A DNA stretch of 64,000 nt from Actinoplanes oblitus (GTDB lineage: Bacteria; Actinomycetota; Actinomycetes; Mycobacteriales; Micromonosporaceae), in NCBI RefSeq assembly GCF_030252345.1, contig NZ_CP126980.1, positions 186,001-250,000 on the forward strand, in the 5' to 3' direction. The position numbers and the translations under genes were made by a program. Positions 40,024 through 47,509 of the stretch are shown piece after piece; the first letter of the stretch is position 1; the number at the start of each line of letters is the position of its first letter. The notes below the pieces were generated by a model. That model saw nothing but the letters and a program-made list of their open reading frames with translations. It ran no database searches and was not told where the DNA came from.

Positions 40024-40104
40024 GAGAAGAAGGCCGAGGCCGGAAAGAACCCGCCCGGAACCCGGAAACGCCGGCAAAACCGACGTGTCCGACGGAACAG
40101 ACCC

Positions 40105-40290
40105 CGAGGTCGAGCAACCATCGCCCGCGCTCTGGGATAGCGTTTCAGAGACCGCGCCGCAGCGAAGCCGGTGGGAAACCGGAGCTGTCCCGCAACTGTG
40201 ATCCCTCCATGTGAGGTCTAGCCAGGTCGCCTGGGAGCGGTCGCGAACCCACGCTCCCGGGGAGGGGCGTCTCGCAGGCGGCGGCCGTCC
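40105..40290 (+). promoter_or_regulatory. Cobalamin (B12) riboswitch
   Basis: The conserved core reads GCCGGTGGGAAACCGG (from 40167) and AGCTGTCCCGCAACTGTGA (40183-40201). The B12 box TAGCCAGGTCGCCTG follows at 40219-40233. A GGGAGCG/CGCTCCC stem (about 40233-40258) looks like the expression platform. The element precedes an ABC uptake operon and should switch it off when cobalamin is plentiful. The outer limits are approximate. Confidence 0.93.
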
Positions 40291-40336
40291 AGGCCCTGTC
40301 GGCGATGCACCACACCCGACCGACAGGAGGACCTCG

Positions 40337-41266
40337 ATGAAGCGCGCGCTTCTCGCCGCCGCCACGGCGGCCACTCTGCTGCTCACCGGATGCGGCAGTG
40401 ACGACAAGGCCGGCACGCCCGCCGAGCCGCAGGCCGGCCCGGCCGCCAGTTTCCCGGTCACGGTCGGCACGCTGACCCTGGACAAACGCCCCGAGAAGAT
40501 CGTCTCGCTGAGTCCTACCGCCACCGAGATGCTGTTCGCGATCGGCGCCGGTCCGCAGGTCACCGCCGTCGACGACCAGTCCGACTACCCGGCGAGTGCC
40601 CCGAAGACCGACCTGTCCGGCTTCAAGCCGAACGCCGAGGCGATCGCCGCCAAGGACCCGGACCTGGTGGTGCTCTCCGGCGACGCCGACCAGATCGTCG
40701 CCCAGCTCGGCAAACTCAAGATCCCGGTGTTCCTGTCGCCGGCCGCGCAGACCCTTGACGACACCTACCGGGAGATCGCCGAGTTCGGCACGCTGACCGG
40801 GCACGGTACCGAGGCCACCAAGCTCAACGAGCAGATGAAGGCCGAGATCGATCAGCTGGTCAAGGCGGTGCCGGCACACGCCAAGCCGCTCAGCTACTAC
40901 TACGAGCTGGGCCCGGAGCTGTACTCGGCCACTTCGAAGACCTTCATCGGCGGGGTGTTCGACCTGTTCGGGATGAAGAACGTCGCCGACCCCGCGGACG
41001 CCGACGGGAGCAAGGGCGGTTACCCGCAGCTCTCCGCGGAGGCACTGGTCAAGGCGAACCCGGACACCGTCTTCCTGGCCGACACGCAGTGCTGCAAGCA
41101 GACCGTCGGCACGGTCAAGGCGCGTACCGGCTGGTCCTCGATCACGGCGGTGCGCAAGGCGCAGATCTACCCGCTGGACGACGACATCGCCTCGCGCTGG
41201 GGTCCGCGTACCGTGAATCTCGTGAAGGCCGTGGCCGACGCGGTCCGCACGATTCCCGCCTCATGA
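40337..41266 (+). CDS. btuF: Cobalamin ABC transporter substrate-binding lipoprotein
   Basis: 309 residues from the ATG at 40337, with the strong ribosome binding site CAGGAGG. The lipobox LLTGC sets Cys19 as the lipid anchor. The body is a helical-backbone (class III) binding protein: PEKIVSLSPTATEMLFAIGAGPQVTAVDDQSDYP, then KDPDLVVLSGD. Iron-siderophore binders share this fold, but the cobalamin riboswitch upstream makes vitamin B12 or a corrinoid the best substrate. The stop overlaps the permease ATG by 4 bp. Confidence 0.9.
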   Translation: MKRALLAAATAATLLLTGCGSDDKAGTPAEPQAGPAASFPVTVGTLTLDKRPEKIVSLSPTATEMLFAIGAGPQVTAVDDQSDYPASAPKTDLSGFKPNAEAIAAKDPDLVVLSGDADQIVAQLGKLKIPVFLSPAAQTLDDTYREIAEFGTLTGHGTEATKLNEQMKAEIDQLVKAVPAHAKPLSYYYELGPELYSATSKTFIGGVFDLFGMKNVADPADADGSKGGYPQLSAEALVKANPDTVFLADTQCCKQTVGTVKARTGWSSITAVRKAQIYPLDDDIASRWGPRTVNLVKAVADAVRTIPAS

Positions 41267-42306
41267 GGCCGGCCGGGCTTCGCCCGGCCTGGCTGGCGGC
41301 CGGTGTGCTGGCCGTGCTGGTCGCGGTCACCGCCGGTCTGGCCTTCGGCTCGGTCGCGCTGCCGCCCGGCGCGGTAGCGGCCGAGCTGCTCAACCTGATT
41401 CCCGGGGTGGATCTGCACAGCGGCCTGACCGAGCGCGAGGTCGCGATCCTCACCGAGCTCCGGCTGCCCCGGGTGGTGCTCGGACTGCTGGTCGGCGCGA
41501 TGCTGGCCCTGGCCGGGGCGGCCTATCAGGGTGCGTTCCGCAACCCGCTGGCCGATCCGCACCTGCTCGGCGTCGCGGCCGGGGCCGGGCTCGGGGTGAC
41601 CGCGGTGATCGTGCTGCGCCCGGCCGCCGACGCGACGGCCGGGCTGCCGATCGGCGTACCGGTGGCGGCCTTTCTCGGCGCCCTGGTCGCGGTCGCGCTG
41701 ACCTGGCTTCTCGGCGCCGCCGGTGGCCGTGATCGATCACCCGGCGCGTTGATCCTGGCCGGGGTCGCGGTCTCCGCGTTCCTCTCCGCGATACAGACCT
41801 ATCTGCTGCAACGCCATGTGGAGTCGCTGCGCGAGGTGTACTCCTGGCTGCTCGGCCGCCTGGGCACGGCCGGCTGGCACGACGTCCTGACCGTCCTGCC
41901 CTACACCGTCCTGACCGCCGCGATCGTGCTGGCCCAGCGCCGCGAACTCGACGTGCTCACCGTCGGTGACGAGGAGGCCGCCAGCCTCGGCCTGCATCCG
42001 CAGCGCAGCCGCTATCTGCTGATCGTCGCGGCCTCGCTGGGCACCGCCGCGGCGGTCTCCGTCTCCGGCTTGATCGGTTTCGTCGGTATCATCGTCCCGC
42101 ACACGTTGCGCCTGCTCAGCGGGCCCAGTTACCGCTCGCTGCTGCCGCTGTCGCTGCTGTTCGGCGCGGCCTTCCTGACCCTGACCGACCTGCTGGCCCG
42201 GGTGGCCGGCGGTGCCGCGGAGATCCCGATCGGCGTGGTGACCGCGTTCCTCGGCGCGCCGTTCTTCATCGTCGTCCTGCGCACCAGCCGCGGGGTGACG
42301 ACATGA
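41263..42306 (+). CDS. btuC: Cobalamin ABC transporter permease (FecCD/BtuC family)
   Basis: 347 residues from the ATG at 41263, in ATGA overlap with btuF. About ten membrane helices; FecCD blocks are LRLPRVVLGLLVGAMLALAGAAYQGAFRNPLADPHLLGVAAGAGLG and SGLIGFVGIIVPHTLRLLSGPSYR, the second being the coupling region for the ATPase. It forms the channel of the corrinoid importer. The stop overlaps the ATPase start by 4 bp. Confidence 0.93.
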   Translation: MRPAGLRPAWLAAGVLAVLVAVTAGLAFGSVALPPGAVAAELLNLIPGVDLHSGLTEREVAILTELRLPRVVLGLLVGAMLALAGAAYQGAFRNPLADPHLLGVAAGAGLGVTAVIVLRPAADATAGLPIGVPVAAFLGALVAVALTWLLGAAGGRDRSPGALILAGVAVSAFLSAIQTYLLQRHVESLREVYSWLLGRLGTAGWHDVLTVLPYTVLTAAIVLAQRRELDVLTVGDEEAASLGLHPQRSRYLLIVAASLGTAAAVSVSGLIGFVGIIVPHTLRLLSGPSYRSLLPLSLLFGAAFLTLTDLLARVAGGAAEIPIGVVTAFLGAPFFIVVLRTSRGVTT

Positions 42307-43103
42307 CCGATTCCGGTCCGGGCCGGCGGCCGGGCCCGGCGATCCTGGTGGCCGATCTGACGGTACGCCTGGACCACGCCCTCATCGTCGACGGCGTCGA
42401 CCTGGAGGTGGCCGAGGGCGAGTGGGTCACCGTGATCGGTCCGAACGGCGCCGGCAAGTCCACCGCCCTGCGCGCCGTGGCCGGCCTGCTCCCGTTCCAG
42501 GGCACCGTCCGCCTGCACGGCCGCCCGGTCGACGAACTGCACCGCCGGGAGCGCGCCAAGACCGTCGCGGTGGTCGTCCAGAACCCGGTGGTCCCGCCCG
42601 CGATGACCGTCTTCGACTACGTGCTGCTGGGCCGCACGCCGTACATCGCGCCGCTCGGCCGGGAATCCGCCACCGACCTGGCGGTGGTCGACGAGGAATT
42701 GGCCGTGCTCGACCTGCTGCCGTTCGCCACCCGCCGCCTGGACACCCTCTCCGGCGGCGAGCGCCAGCGGGTGTTCCTGGCCCGTGCGCTGGCCCAGGGC
42801 GCCGAGATCCTGCTGCTGGACGAGCCGACCAGTGCCCTGGACATCGGCCACCAGCAGGAGGTCCTCGAACTGGTCGATCGCCTGCGCGCGGAACGCTCGC
42901 TCACCGTGCTGGCCACCATGCACGACCTTTCCACGGCCGGCGAGTACGCCGACCGGATGGTCCTGCTGTCCGCCGGCCGGGTGGCCGCCGCCGGCACCCC
43001 CGCCGAGGTGCTCACCGAGAAGAACCTCGCCGAGCACTACCGGGTCCAGGTCCGGATCATCCCGGGTGATCGTGGGCCCTTGGTGGTCGCCGTCCGCCGG
43101 TGA
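42303..43103 (+). CDS. btuD: Cobalamin ABC transporter ATP-binding protein
   Basis: 266 residues from the ATG at 42303, overlapping btuC. The ATPase motifs are GPNGAGKST (Walker A), LSGGERQRVFLARAL (signature), LLLDEPTSALD (Walker B with D-loop) and the H-loop in ATMHDLSTAGEY. It is the last gene of the riboswitch-controlled operon. No cobalamin biosynthesis gene is seen in the window. Confidence 0.93.
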   Translation: MTDSGPGRRPGPAILVADLTVRLDHALIVDGVDLEVAEGEWVTVIGPNGAGKSTALRAVAGLLPFQGTVRLHGRPVDELHRRERAKTVAVVVQNPVVPPAMTVFDYVLLGRTPYIAPLGRESATDLAVVDEELAVLDLLPFATRRLDTLSGGERQRVFLARALAQGAEILLLDEPTSALDIGHQQEVLELVDRLRAERSLTVLATMHDLSTAGEYADRMVLLSAGRVAAAGTPAEVLTEKNLAEHYRVQVRIIPGDRGPLVVAVRR

Positions 43104-43223
43104 GCCGGGCTGCGCGGCAGCGGGGGCGGTGACCTGAGGTTTCCTGTGCGGGTGAACCGAATGGCAACCGTGGTGTAACCGGTCTGCACTCGGCGGGCCG
43201 GGGTTTCGCCCGAAGTGTGGGGT

Positions 43224-43493
43224 ATGACCGACACGATGGTGGTTGAGCTGGGGCTGCAGGCGATGACGATCGCGGCGAAGCTGTCCGCGCCGGTGCTGCT
43301 GACCGCGCTGGCGGTCGGGTTCGCCATCTCGTTGTTCCAATCGGTGACGCAGATCCAGGAGGCGACGCTGTCGTTCGTGCCGAAGGCTGTCGCGATCGGC
43401 GCGGTGCTGCTGCTGGCCGGCAACTGGATGCTGCACGAGATGATCACCTACACCACGCAGCTGTTCGACCGGATCCCCGACCTGCTGCGCTGA
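43224..43493 (+). CDS. fliQ: Flagellar export apparatus protein FliQ, isolated gene
   Basis: 89 residues from the ATG at 43224 (a GTG at 43215 is possible), the standard FliQ length. Two membrane helices flank the conserved core SLFQSVTQIQEATLSFVPKAVAIG, followed by WMLHEMITYTTQLFDRIPDLL. This aligns by eye with enterobacterial FliQ along its length. FliQ is part of the FliPQR export gate and normally sits with fliP and fliR. Here the neighbours are the B12 transporter and a VOC protein, and no other flagellar gene is in the window. It may be a second copy or a dispersed member of a flagellar set elsewhere. Confidence 0.9.
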   Translation: MTDTMVVELGLQAMTIAAKLSAPVLLTALAVGFAISLFQSVTQIQEATLSFVPKAVAIGAVLLLAGNWMLHEMITYTTQLFDRIPDLLR

Positions 43494-43564
43494 TCGGTTC
43501 CGGGCAGGCACCGGATCATTGCGGACCCGCACCACCGCGCGAAGCCGGTGGCCCGGATCGCTGC

Positions 43565-44326
43565 TCAACGTCGGCCGGCGAGCACCGCGAACGTCGCCCC
43601 CTGCGGGTCGGCCAGCACCGCATACCGCCCGATCGAGATGGTCGTCGGCGGATCGATCACCCGGCCGCCGAGCGCGAACGCGTGCTCCGCCGCCACATCG
43701 CAGTCCCCGACCGCGAAATACACCAGCCAGTACGGCGAGATGTCGGCCGGCCACCCCGCCCCGATCATCGGCTGGATCCCGGCGACCGGCTGGTGCGCGT
43801 TGTCGCAGAGCAGGTACGGCAGGTTGCCCACCTGCGCCTCCCGGAACGTCCACCCGAAGACCGCGCCGTAGAAGCTCCGCGCGCCGTCCACATCCCGGGT
43901 GTTCAGCTCGTTCCAGGTGAGCGCGCCGGGCACGTCGAACGCCTCGGCCCCGCGCATCATCCCGGCCTCCCAGACGCTGAACGGCGCGCCGGCCGGGTCG
44001 AGGAACGCCGCCATCCGCCCCTGGTCCATCACGTCGAACGGCGCCACCAGCACCTTGCCGGCGGCGGCCTCGACCCGGGCCGCCGTCAGGTCGGCGTCGT
44101 CGGTCGCCAGGTACGTGCTCCAGGTCGTCGGCTGTCCCTCGCCGAACAGCGGTCCCGCCCCGGCCACCGGCAACCCGTTGAGCAGAAACGTCGTGTATCC
44201 GCCGAAGTCGGCGCCGGACACCTCGGCGGTCCAGCCGAACAGGCTCGTGTAGAACCGGATCGAGTCGTCGAGGTCGGACGTGGCCAGATCCACCCAGTTG
44301 GGCACGCCGGGCGATGGAGCGGTCAT
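43565..44326 (-). CDS. VOC family protein with two glyoxalase-like domains
   Basis: 253 residues from the ATG at 44326; an in-frame ATG at 44377 directly abuts the upstream stop and is the alternative. Two similar halves each hold the beta-alpha-beta-beta-beta VOC unit: WVDLATSDLDDSIRFYTSLFGW in the first and WNELNTRDVDGARSFYGAVFGW in the second. The repeated F-Y-x-x-L/V-F-G-W pattern is common in actinobacterial VOC proteins of unknown substrate, some annotated as hydroxylases. It lies just downstream of the ABC-2 permease on the same strand and may be co-transcribed. Confidence 0.87.
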   Translation of the reverse strand: MTAPSPGVPNWVDLATSDLDDSIRFYTSLFGWTAEVSGADFGGYTTFLLNGLPVAGAGPLFGEGQPTTWSTYLATDDADLTAARVEAAAGKVLVAPFDVMDQGRMAAFLDPAGAPFSVWEAGMMRGAEAFDVPGALTWNELNTRDVDGARSFYGAVFGWTFREAQVGNLPYLLCDNAHQPVAGIQPMIGAGWPADISPYWLVYFAVGDCDVAAEHAFALGGRVIDPPTTISIGRYAVLADPQGATFAVLAGRR

Positions 44327-44377
44327 AGCCGCATGGTCCCATCCGGTCACCAGCCCGGGGAGGAAACTGTCAGTCAT

Positions 44378-45115
44378 CTAGCCGAATCGGCGGCCCTCGT
44401 CACGCCGGAACGCCCCGACCGCGAGACCGCCGAGCGCGACCGTCCAGGCCAGCAGCGAGATCGCCGAGCCCCACCGGAACGGGTAGTCACCGACGGCCGC
44501 CCACATGAGACGGACCGCGCCGCCGGTCGGCAGATAGGGCGCGATGGTCCCGACGAACCCGGGCTGCCAGTCGGGCGAGGTCATCAGGCCGCCGCCGAAC
44601 GCCAGCGGCAGGAACAGCACCTGCGCCACCACTATCGCCGCCTTCTGCGGCAGCGAGTACCCGATCGAGAGGCCCATCAGGATGAAGGGCACCGAGATGA
44701 CGGCGGTGACAGCGACCGCCGCCAGCAACTCCGGCCCGCTCACCGAGGCTGGGGTGAACAGCGCCGCGATGATCACCACCGGGGTCAGCGAGATCGCCAT
44801 GTTGGTGAGGCCGGCCAGGATGCGGCCGGCGAAGCGGGGCAGGGCACCGGCCGGGAGCGTCCGCACGTAGGGGTCCCAGGGCTGGGCGCGGTCCTCGGCG
44901 ACGCCGATGCCGTACTGGAAGAGGTTGGTGCTCATCACCGCGAACGTGATCATCGAGGCGGCCGCGTAGGTGGCGCCGGCCGGATCGTCGCCGGTGAACG
45001 GGACCACGAAGGCGAGCATCGCGGCGGCCGGCCAGAACGCGCCGCCGATCACCGCGATCGGGATCCGGAACAGTTCGAGCAGCTGGAACTTGGCATGGGT
45101 CAGTGCGAGGACCAC
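44378..45115 (-). CDS. ABC-2 type transporter permease
   Basis: 245 residues from the GTG at 45115, overlapping the ATPase gene by 16 bp. Six hydrophobic segments and the ABC-2 patterns GATYAAASMITFAVMSTNLFQYGIGVAEDR and LPFMG-like LPLAFGGGLMTSPDW mark an exporter of the DrrB/NatB type. With the ATPase encoded upstream it should form an efflux pump. The substrate is unknown. Confidence 0.88.
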   Translation of the reverse strand: MVLALTHAKFQLLELFRIPIAVIGGAFWPAAAMLAFVVPFTGDDPAGATYAAASMITFAVMSTNLFQYGIGVAEDRAQPWDPYVRTLPAGALPRFAGRILAGLTNMAISLTPVVIIAALFTPASVSGPELLAAVAVTAVISVPFILMGLSIGYSLPQKAAIVVAQVLFLPLAFGGGLMTSPDWQPGFVGTIAPYLPTGGAVRLMWAAVGDYPFRWGSAISLLAWTVALGGLAVGAFRRDEGRRFG

Positions 45116-45984
45116 GACGGCTCCTTGGTCAGCGTCAGGAAGGCCTCCTCCAGCGAGGTGCCGCGCACCTCCAGGTCGCGGAACGCGACGTCACCGCGCA
45201 CCAGCTCGCGGACCAGGGCGTCGGCGTCCGCGGTCAGCAGCAGGTGGCGGTCGCCGACGCGCTCCGCGCGCAACACCCCGGTCAGTTGCGGCAGGTCGGT
45301 GGCCGAGGTCAGACCGATTCGGCGTACGCCGGCCAGTCCCCGGATCGCGTCGACACTGTCGTCGGCCAGCACCCGCCCGGCGTCCAGCACCACCACCCGC
45401 TGCGCCAGCGCCTCGACCTCCTCCAGATAGTGGCTGGTCAGCACGACCGTGCCGCCCTCGGCGTGGAACGCCCGGATGCCGTCCCAGAGCGCGCGCCGGG
45501 CCTCCACGTCCAGCCCGGTGGTCGGCTCGTCGAGGAAGACGATCCGCGGCCGGCCGGCGAAGGCCAGGGCCACCGCGAGCCGGCGTTTCTGCCCGCCGGA
45601 GAGGCCGCCGGTCTGCCGCCGGACCAGGTCGGTGAGCCCGAACCGGTCGAGCAGCTCCGCCGTGGGCAGTGGGTCGGGGAAGTGTGCCCGGACGAAATCG
45701 GTCACCTCGCCGACGCGCAGGGACGCCGGCAAGCCGGTCTCCTGTGGAGTGACGCCCAACTCCCGCCGGAACCGGGGGTCGCGCGGGTCGCCGCCGCACA
45801 GCTCGACGTGCCCGGAGCTGGGGCGCCGGGTGCCGGTGAAGAGGCTGACCAGGGTGCTCTTGCCGGCGCCGTTCGGCCCGAGCAGGCCGACCAGCTCGCC
45901 GGCCGGCACCGCCAGGTCGAGGTGGTCCAGGGCCAGTGTGGTGCCGTAACGCCGGGTGACCTGGACGGCACGTGCGTGGATCAT
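45100..45984 (-). CDS. ABC-2 transporter ATP-binding protein
   Basis: 294 residues. Motifs are GPNGAGKSTL, LSGGQKRRLAVALAF, FLDEPTTGLD and the H-loop SHYLEE. The extra C-terminal 75 residues (SATDLPQLTGVLRAERVG to the end) are the DrrA/CcmA-type extension that ends in the EEAFL box. Its start overlaps the stop of the upstream regulator gene by 4 bp (ATGA). It is the third gene of a four-gene operon. Confidence 0.93.
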   Translation of the reverse strand: MIHARAVQVTRRYGTTLALDHLDLAVPAGELVGLLGPNGAGKSTLVSLFTGTRRPSSGHVELCGGDPRDPRFRRELGVTPQETGLPASLRVGEVTDFVRAHFPDPLPTAELLDRFGLTDLVRRQTGGLSGGQKRRLAVALAFAGRPRIVFLDEPTTGLDVEARRALWDGIRAFHAEGGTVVLTSHYLEEVEALAQRVVVLDAGRVLADDSVDAIRGLAGVRRIGLTSATDLPQLTGVLRAERVGDRHLLLTADADALVRELVRGDVAFRDLEVRGTSLEEAFLTLTKEPSWSSH

Positions 45985-46307
45985 GACCCCTCCTCCGGCT
46001 GGTTGAGCAGGGCACGCAGGGCGATGACGTAGTCGTCGAAGGCGAGGCGGCCGCGGCGGGTCAGCCGGACCAGGGTGGCGGGGGTGCGGCCGCGATGCGT
46101 CTTGACCACCGCGACGTAGCCGGCATCCTCGAGTTTGCGCAGGTGGACCGAGAGATTGCCGGCGGTCATCCGGAGGATCTCCTGAAGCCGGGGAAAGGCG
46201 ATGCTGTCCGCCTCGCGCAGCTGGGAGAGCGCGGAGACCACCCGCAGCCGGGCCTGCGCGTGGATGACCGGGTCGAGCTCGGGCAGCTCACTCCTGGTGT
46301 CGCTCAT
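45981..46307 (-). CDS. Winged-helix transcriptional regulator (ArsR-like)
   Basis: 108 residues from the ATG at 46307, which overlaps the upstream stop by 4 bp. The winged helix-turn-helix LRVVSALSQLREADSIAFPRLQEILRMTAGNLSVHLRKLEDAGYVAVVK is of the type found next to ABC-2 operons (the 'winged helix DNA-binding domain' group). The wing is HRGRTPATLVRLT. It probably controls its own operon, perhaps through the inverted repeats at 46942-46971. Confidence 0.9.
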   Translation of the reverse strand: MSDTRSELPELDPVIHAQARLRVVSALSQLREADSIAFPRLQEILRMTAGNLSVHLRKLEDAGYVAVVKTHRGRTPATLVRLTRRGRLAFDDYVIALRALLNQPEEGS

Positions 46308-46936
46308 CGGCGGCGGGACCAGCCGATCAGGCCGGCGACGAGCAGCCCGCCGCCGCCGGCCACCGCCACGATCAGCGCGTGCCACCCCGGGCCGGCCAGC
46401 ACGCCGACGATGTTGATGCCGCTGATCCAGGCGCCCAGGACGAAGGTGCTCCGGTCATCCCAGATCGCGGCACCGGCCATGTAGAGCGCGCCGATCAGGG
46501 CGACCAGCCCGCCACCCCACAGGATGCCCTGCCGCGACACCGGCACCACGTCGCTGAGCCGGCTGAATACCAGCACCAGCCCGGCGATCCCGGCCGACCA
46601 GGCGAACCCGAACATCTGCCCCTGCCGGGTGCTCAGGCCGCGCACCGCCCGGCTGGACCGCGCGCCCAGCATCCCGGTGATCGTGCCGGCCACCATCAGC
46701 AGGACTGTCATCACGGTGATCGGCAACCAGTCGGGCAGGGCGACCAGCACCCGCTCGTCCGGTCCCCAGCGGAGGAAGAACAATCCGGAGCCGATCAGCC
46801 AGGCGAGTCCCCACGGCCAGTACATCAACCGAGGATCGGGGGCCAGCTCGCGCTCCAGATTGGCTCGCTCCAGATCGATCAGCCGCAGCGCCTCGGCTGG
46901 GTCGTCGAATGTCGATTCGTCGTCGATCGATGCCAT
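46304..46936 (-). CDS. Multi-pass membrane protein, first gene of the ABC-2 operon
   Basis: 210 residues. A cytosolic acidic N-terminus (DDPAEALRLIDLERANLERELAPDPRLMYWPWG) precedes five or six membrane segments. The N-terminal pattern is recurrent in actinobacterial membrane proteins encoded beside winged-helix regulators and ABC-2 pumps; I know no function for them. The stop overlaps the regulator start by 4 bp, so all four genes (46936 to 44378) should be one transcript. Confidence 0.85.
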   Translation of the reverse strand: MASIDDESTFDDPAEALRLIDLERANLERELAPDPRLMYWPWGLAWLIGSGLFFLRWGPDERVLVALPDWLPITVMTVLLMVAGTITGMLGARSSRAVRGLSTRQGQMFGFAWSAGIAGLVLVFSRLSDVVPVSRQGILWGGGLVALIGALYMAGAAIWDDRSTFVLGAWISGINIVGVLAGPGWHALIVAVAGGGGLLVAGLIGWSRRR

Positions 46937-46941
46937 GCATC

Positions 46942-46971
46942 GACTTTACGACGCAAAGTCAAAGAAGTTTG
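46942..46971. promoter_or_regulatory. Candidate operator in the divergent promoter region
   Basis: GACTTT (46942-46947) and AAAGTC (46955-46960) form an inverted repeat. It is followed at once by a second one, CAAA-gaag-TTTG (46960-46971). They lie in the 61-bp gap between the divergent ABC-2 operon and the GNAT gene at 46998. The winged-helix regulator of the operon is the natural candidate to bind here. Confidence 0.5.
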
Positions 46972-46997
46972 TGCCATAAAGTTCGTAGGGTGGCGGC

Positions 46998-47435
46998 GTG
47001 CTCAACCTGATCTTGCGAAGGGCCGAGCCGGCCGACCTACCGGCGGTGCTCGAGTTCTGGCAGGCGGCGGCCGAGAACGACAGCCGTCCGGTGGACACCG
47101 CCGAGGCGGTCGAGGCGCTGGTCGCCCGGGATCCGGACGCGCTGATCCTGGCCGTCACCGGTGCCGATGGGGACGGCGAGATCGTCGGCACGATCATCGC
47201 CGGGTGGGACGGCTGGCGCTGTCACCTGTACCGGCTCGCGGTGGCCCCGGATCGGCGCCGGGCCGGCATCGGCGGCCGCCTGATCGCCGCGGCCGAGGAG
47301 CGGTTCCGCGAGCTGGGTGGTACCCGGGCGGACGCCATGGTGCTGAACGCCAACGAACGGGCGCACGGCATCTGGGCCGCGCACGGCTACCGTCCGCAGT
47401 CGGAGTGGTCCCGCTGGGTGAAGCCGCTGGGGTGA
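46998..47435 (+). CDS. GNAT family N-acetyltransferase
   Basis: 145 residues from the GTG at 46998. The acetyl-CoA-binding motif A is RLAVAPDRRRAGIGGRLIAAAEERFRELGG, and the C-terminal motif is LNANERAHGIWAAHGYRPQ. The start of the chain (LILRRAEPADLPAVLEFWQ) is also typical. It is divergent from the ABC-2 operon across a short region with inverted repeats, so the two may share control. The substrate is unknown. Confidence 0.88.
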   Translation: MLNLILRRAEPADLPAVLEFWQAAAENDSRPVDTAEAVEALVARDPDALILAVTGADGDGEIVGTIIAGWDGWRCHLYRLAVAPDRRRAGIGGRLIAAAEERFRELGGTRADAMVLNANERAHGIWAAHGYRPQSEWSRWVKPLG

Positions 47436-47509
47436 GCGCTCCGAGCTGAGATCCACATGCAACAGAAAGGGGTTCCGGCGCGGCGGCCGAGCGGCGAGGA
47501 TGCTCGATC

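Noticed and set aside
40337..43103. Iron-siderophore transporter assignment for the ABC operon
   Set aside because: The FecCD-type fold alone would allow it, but a complete cobalamin riboswitch lies directly upstream, so corrinoid uptake is the better call.
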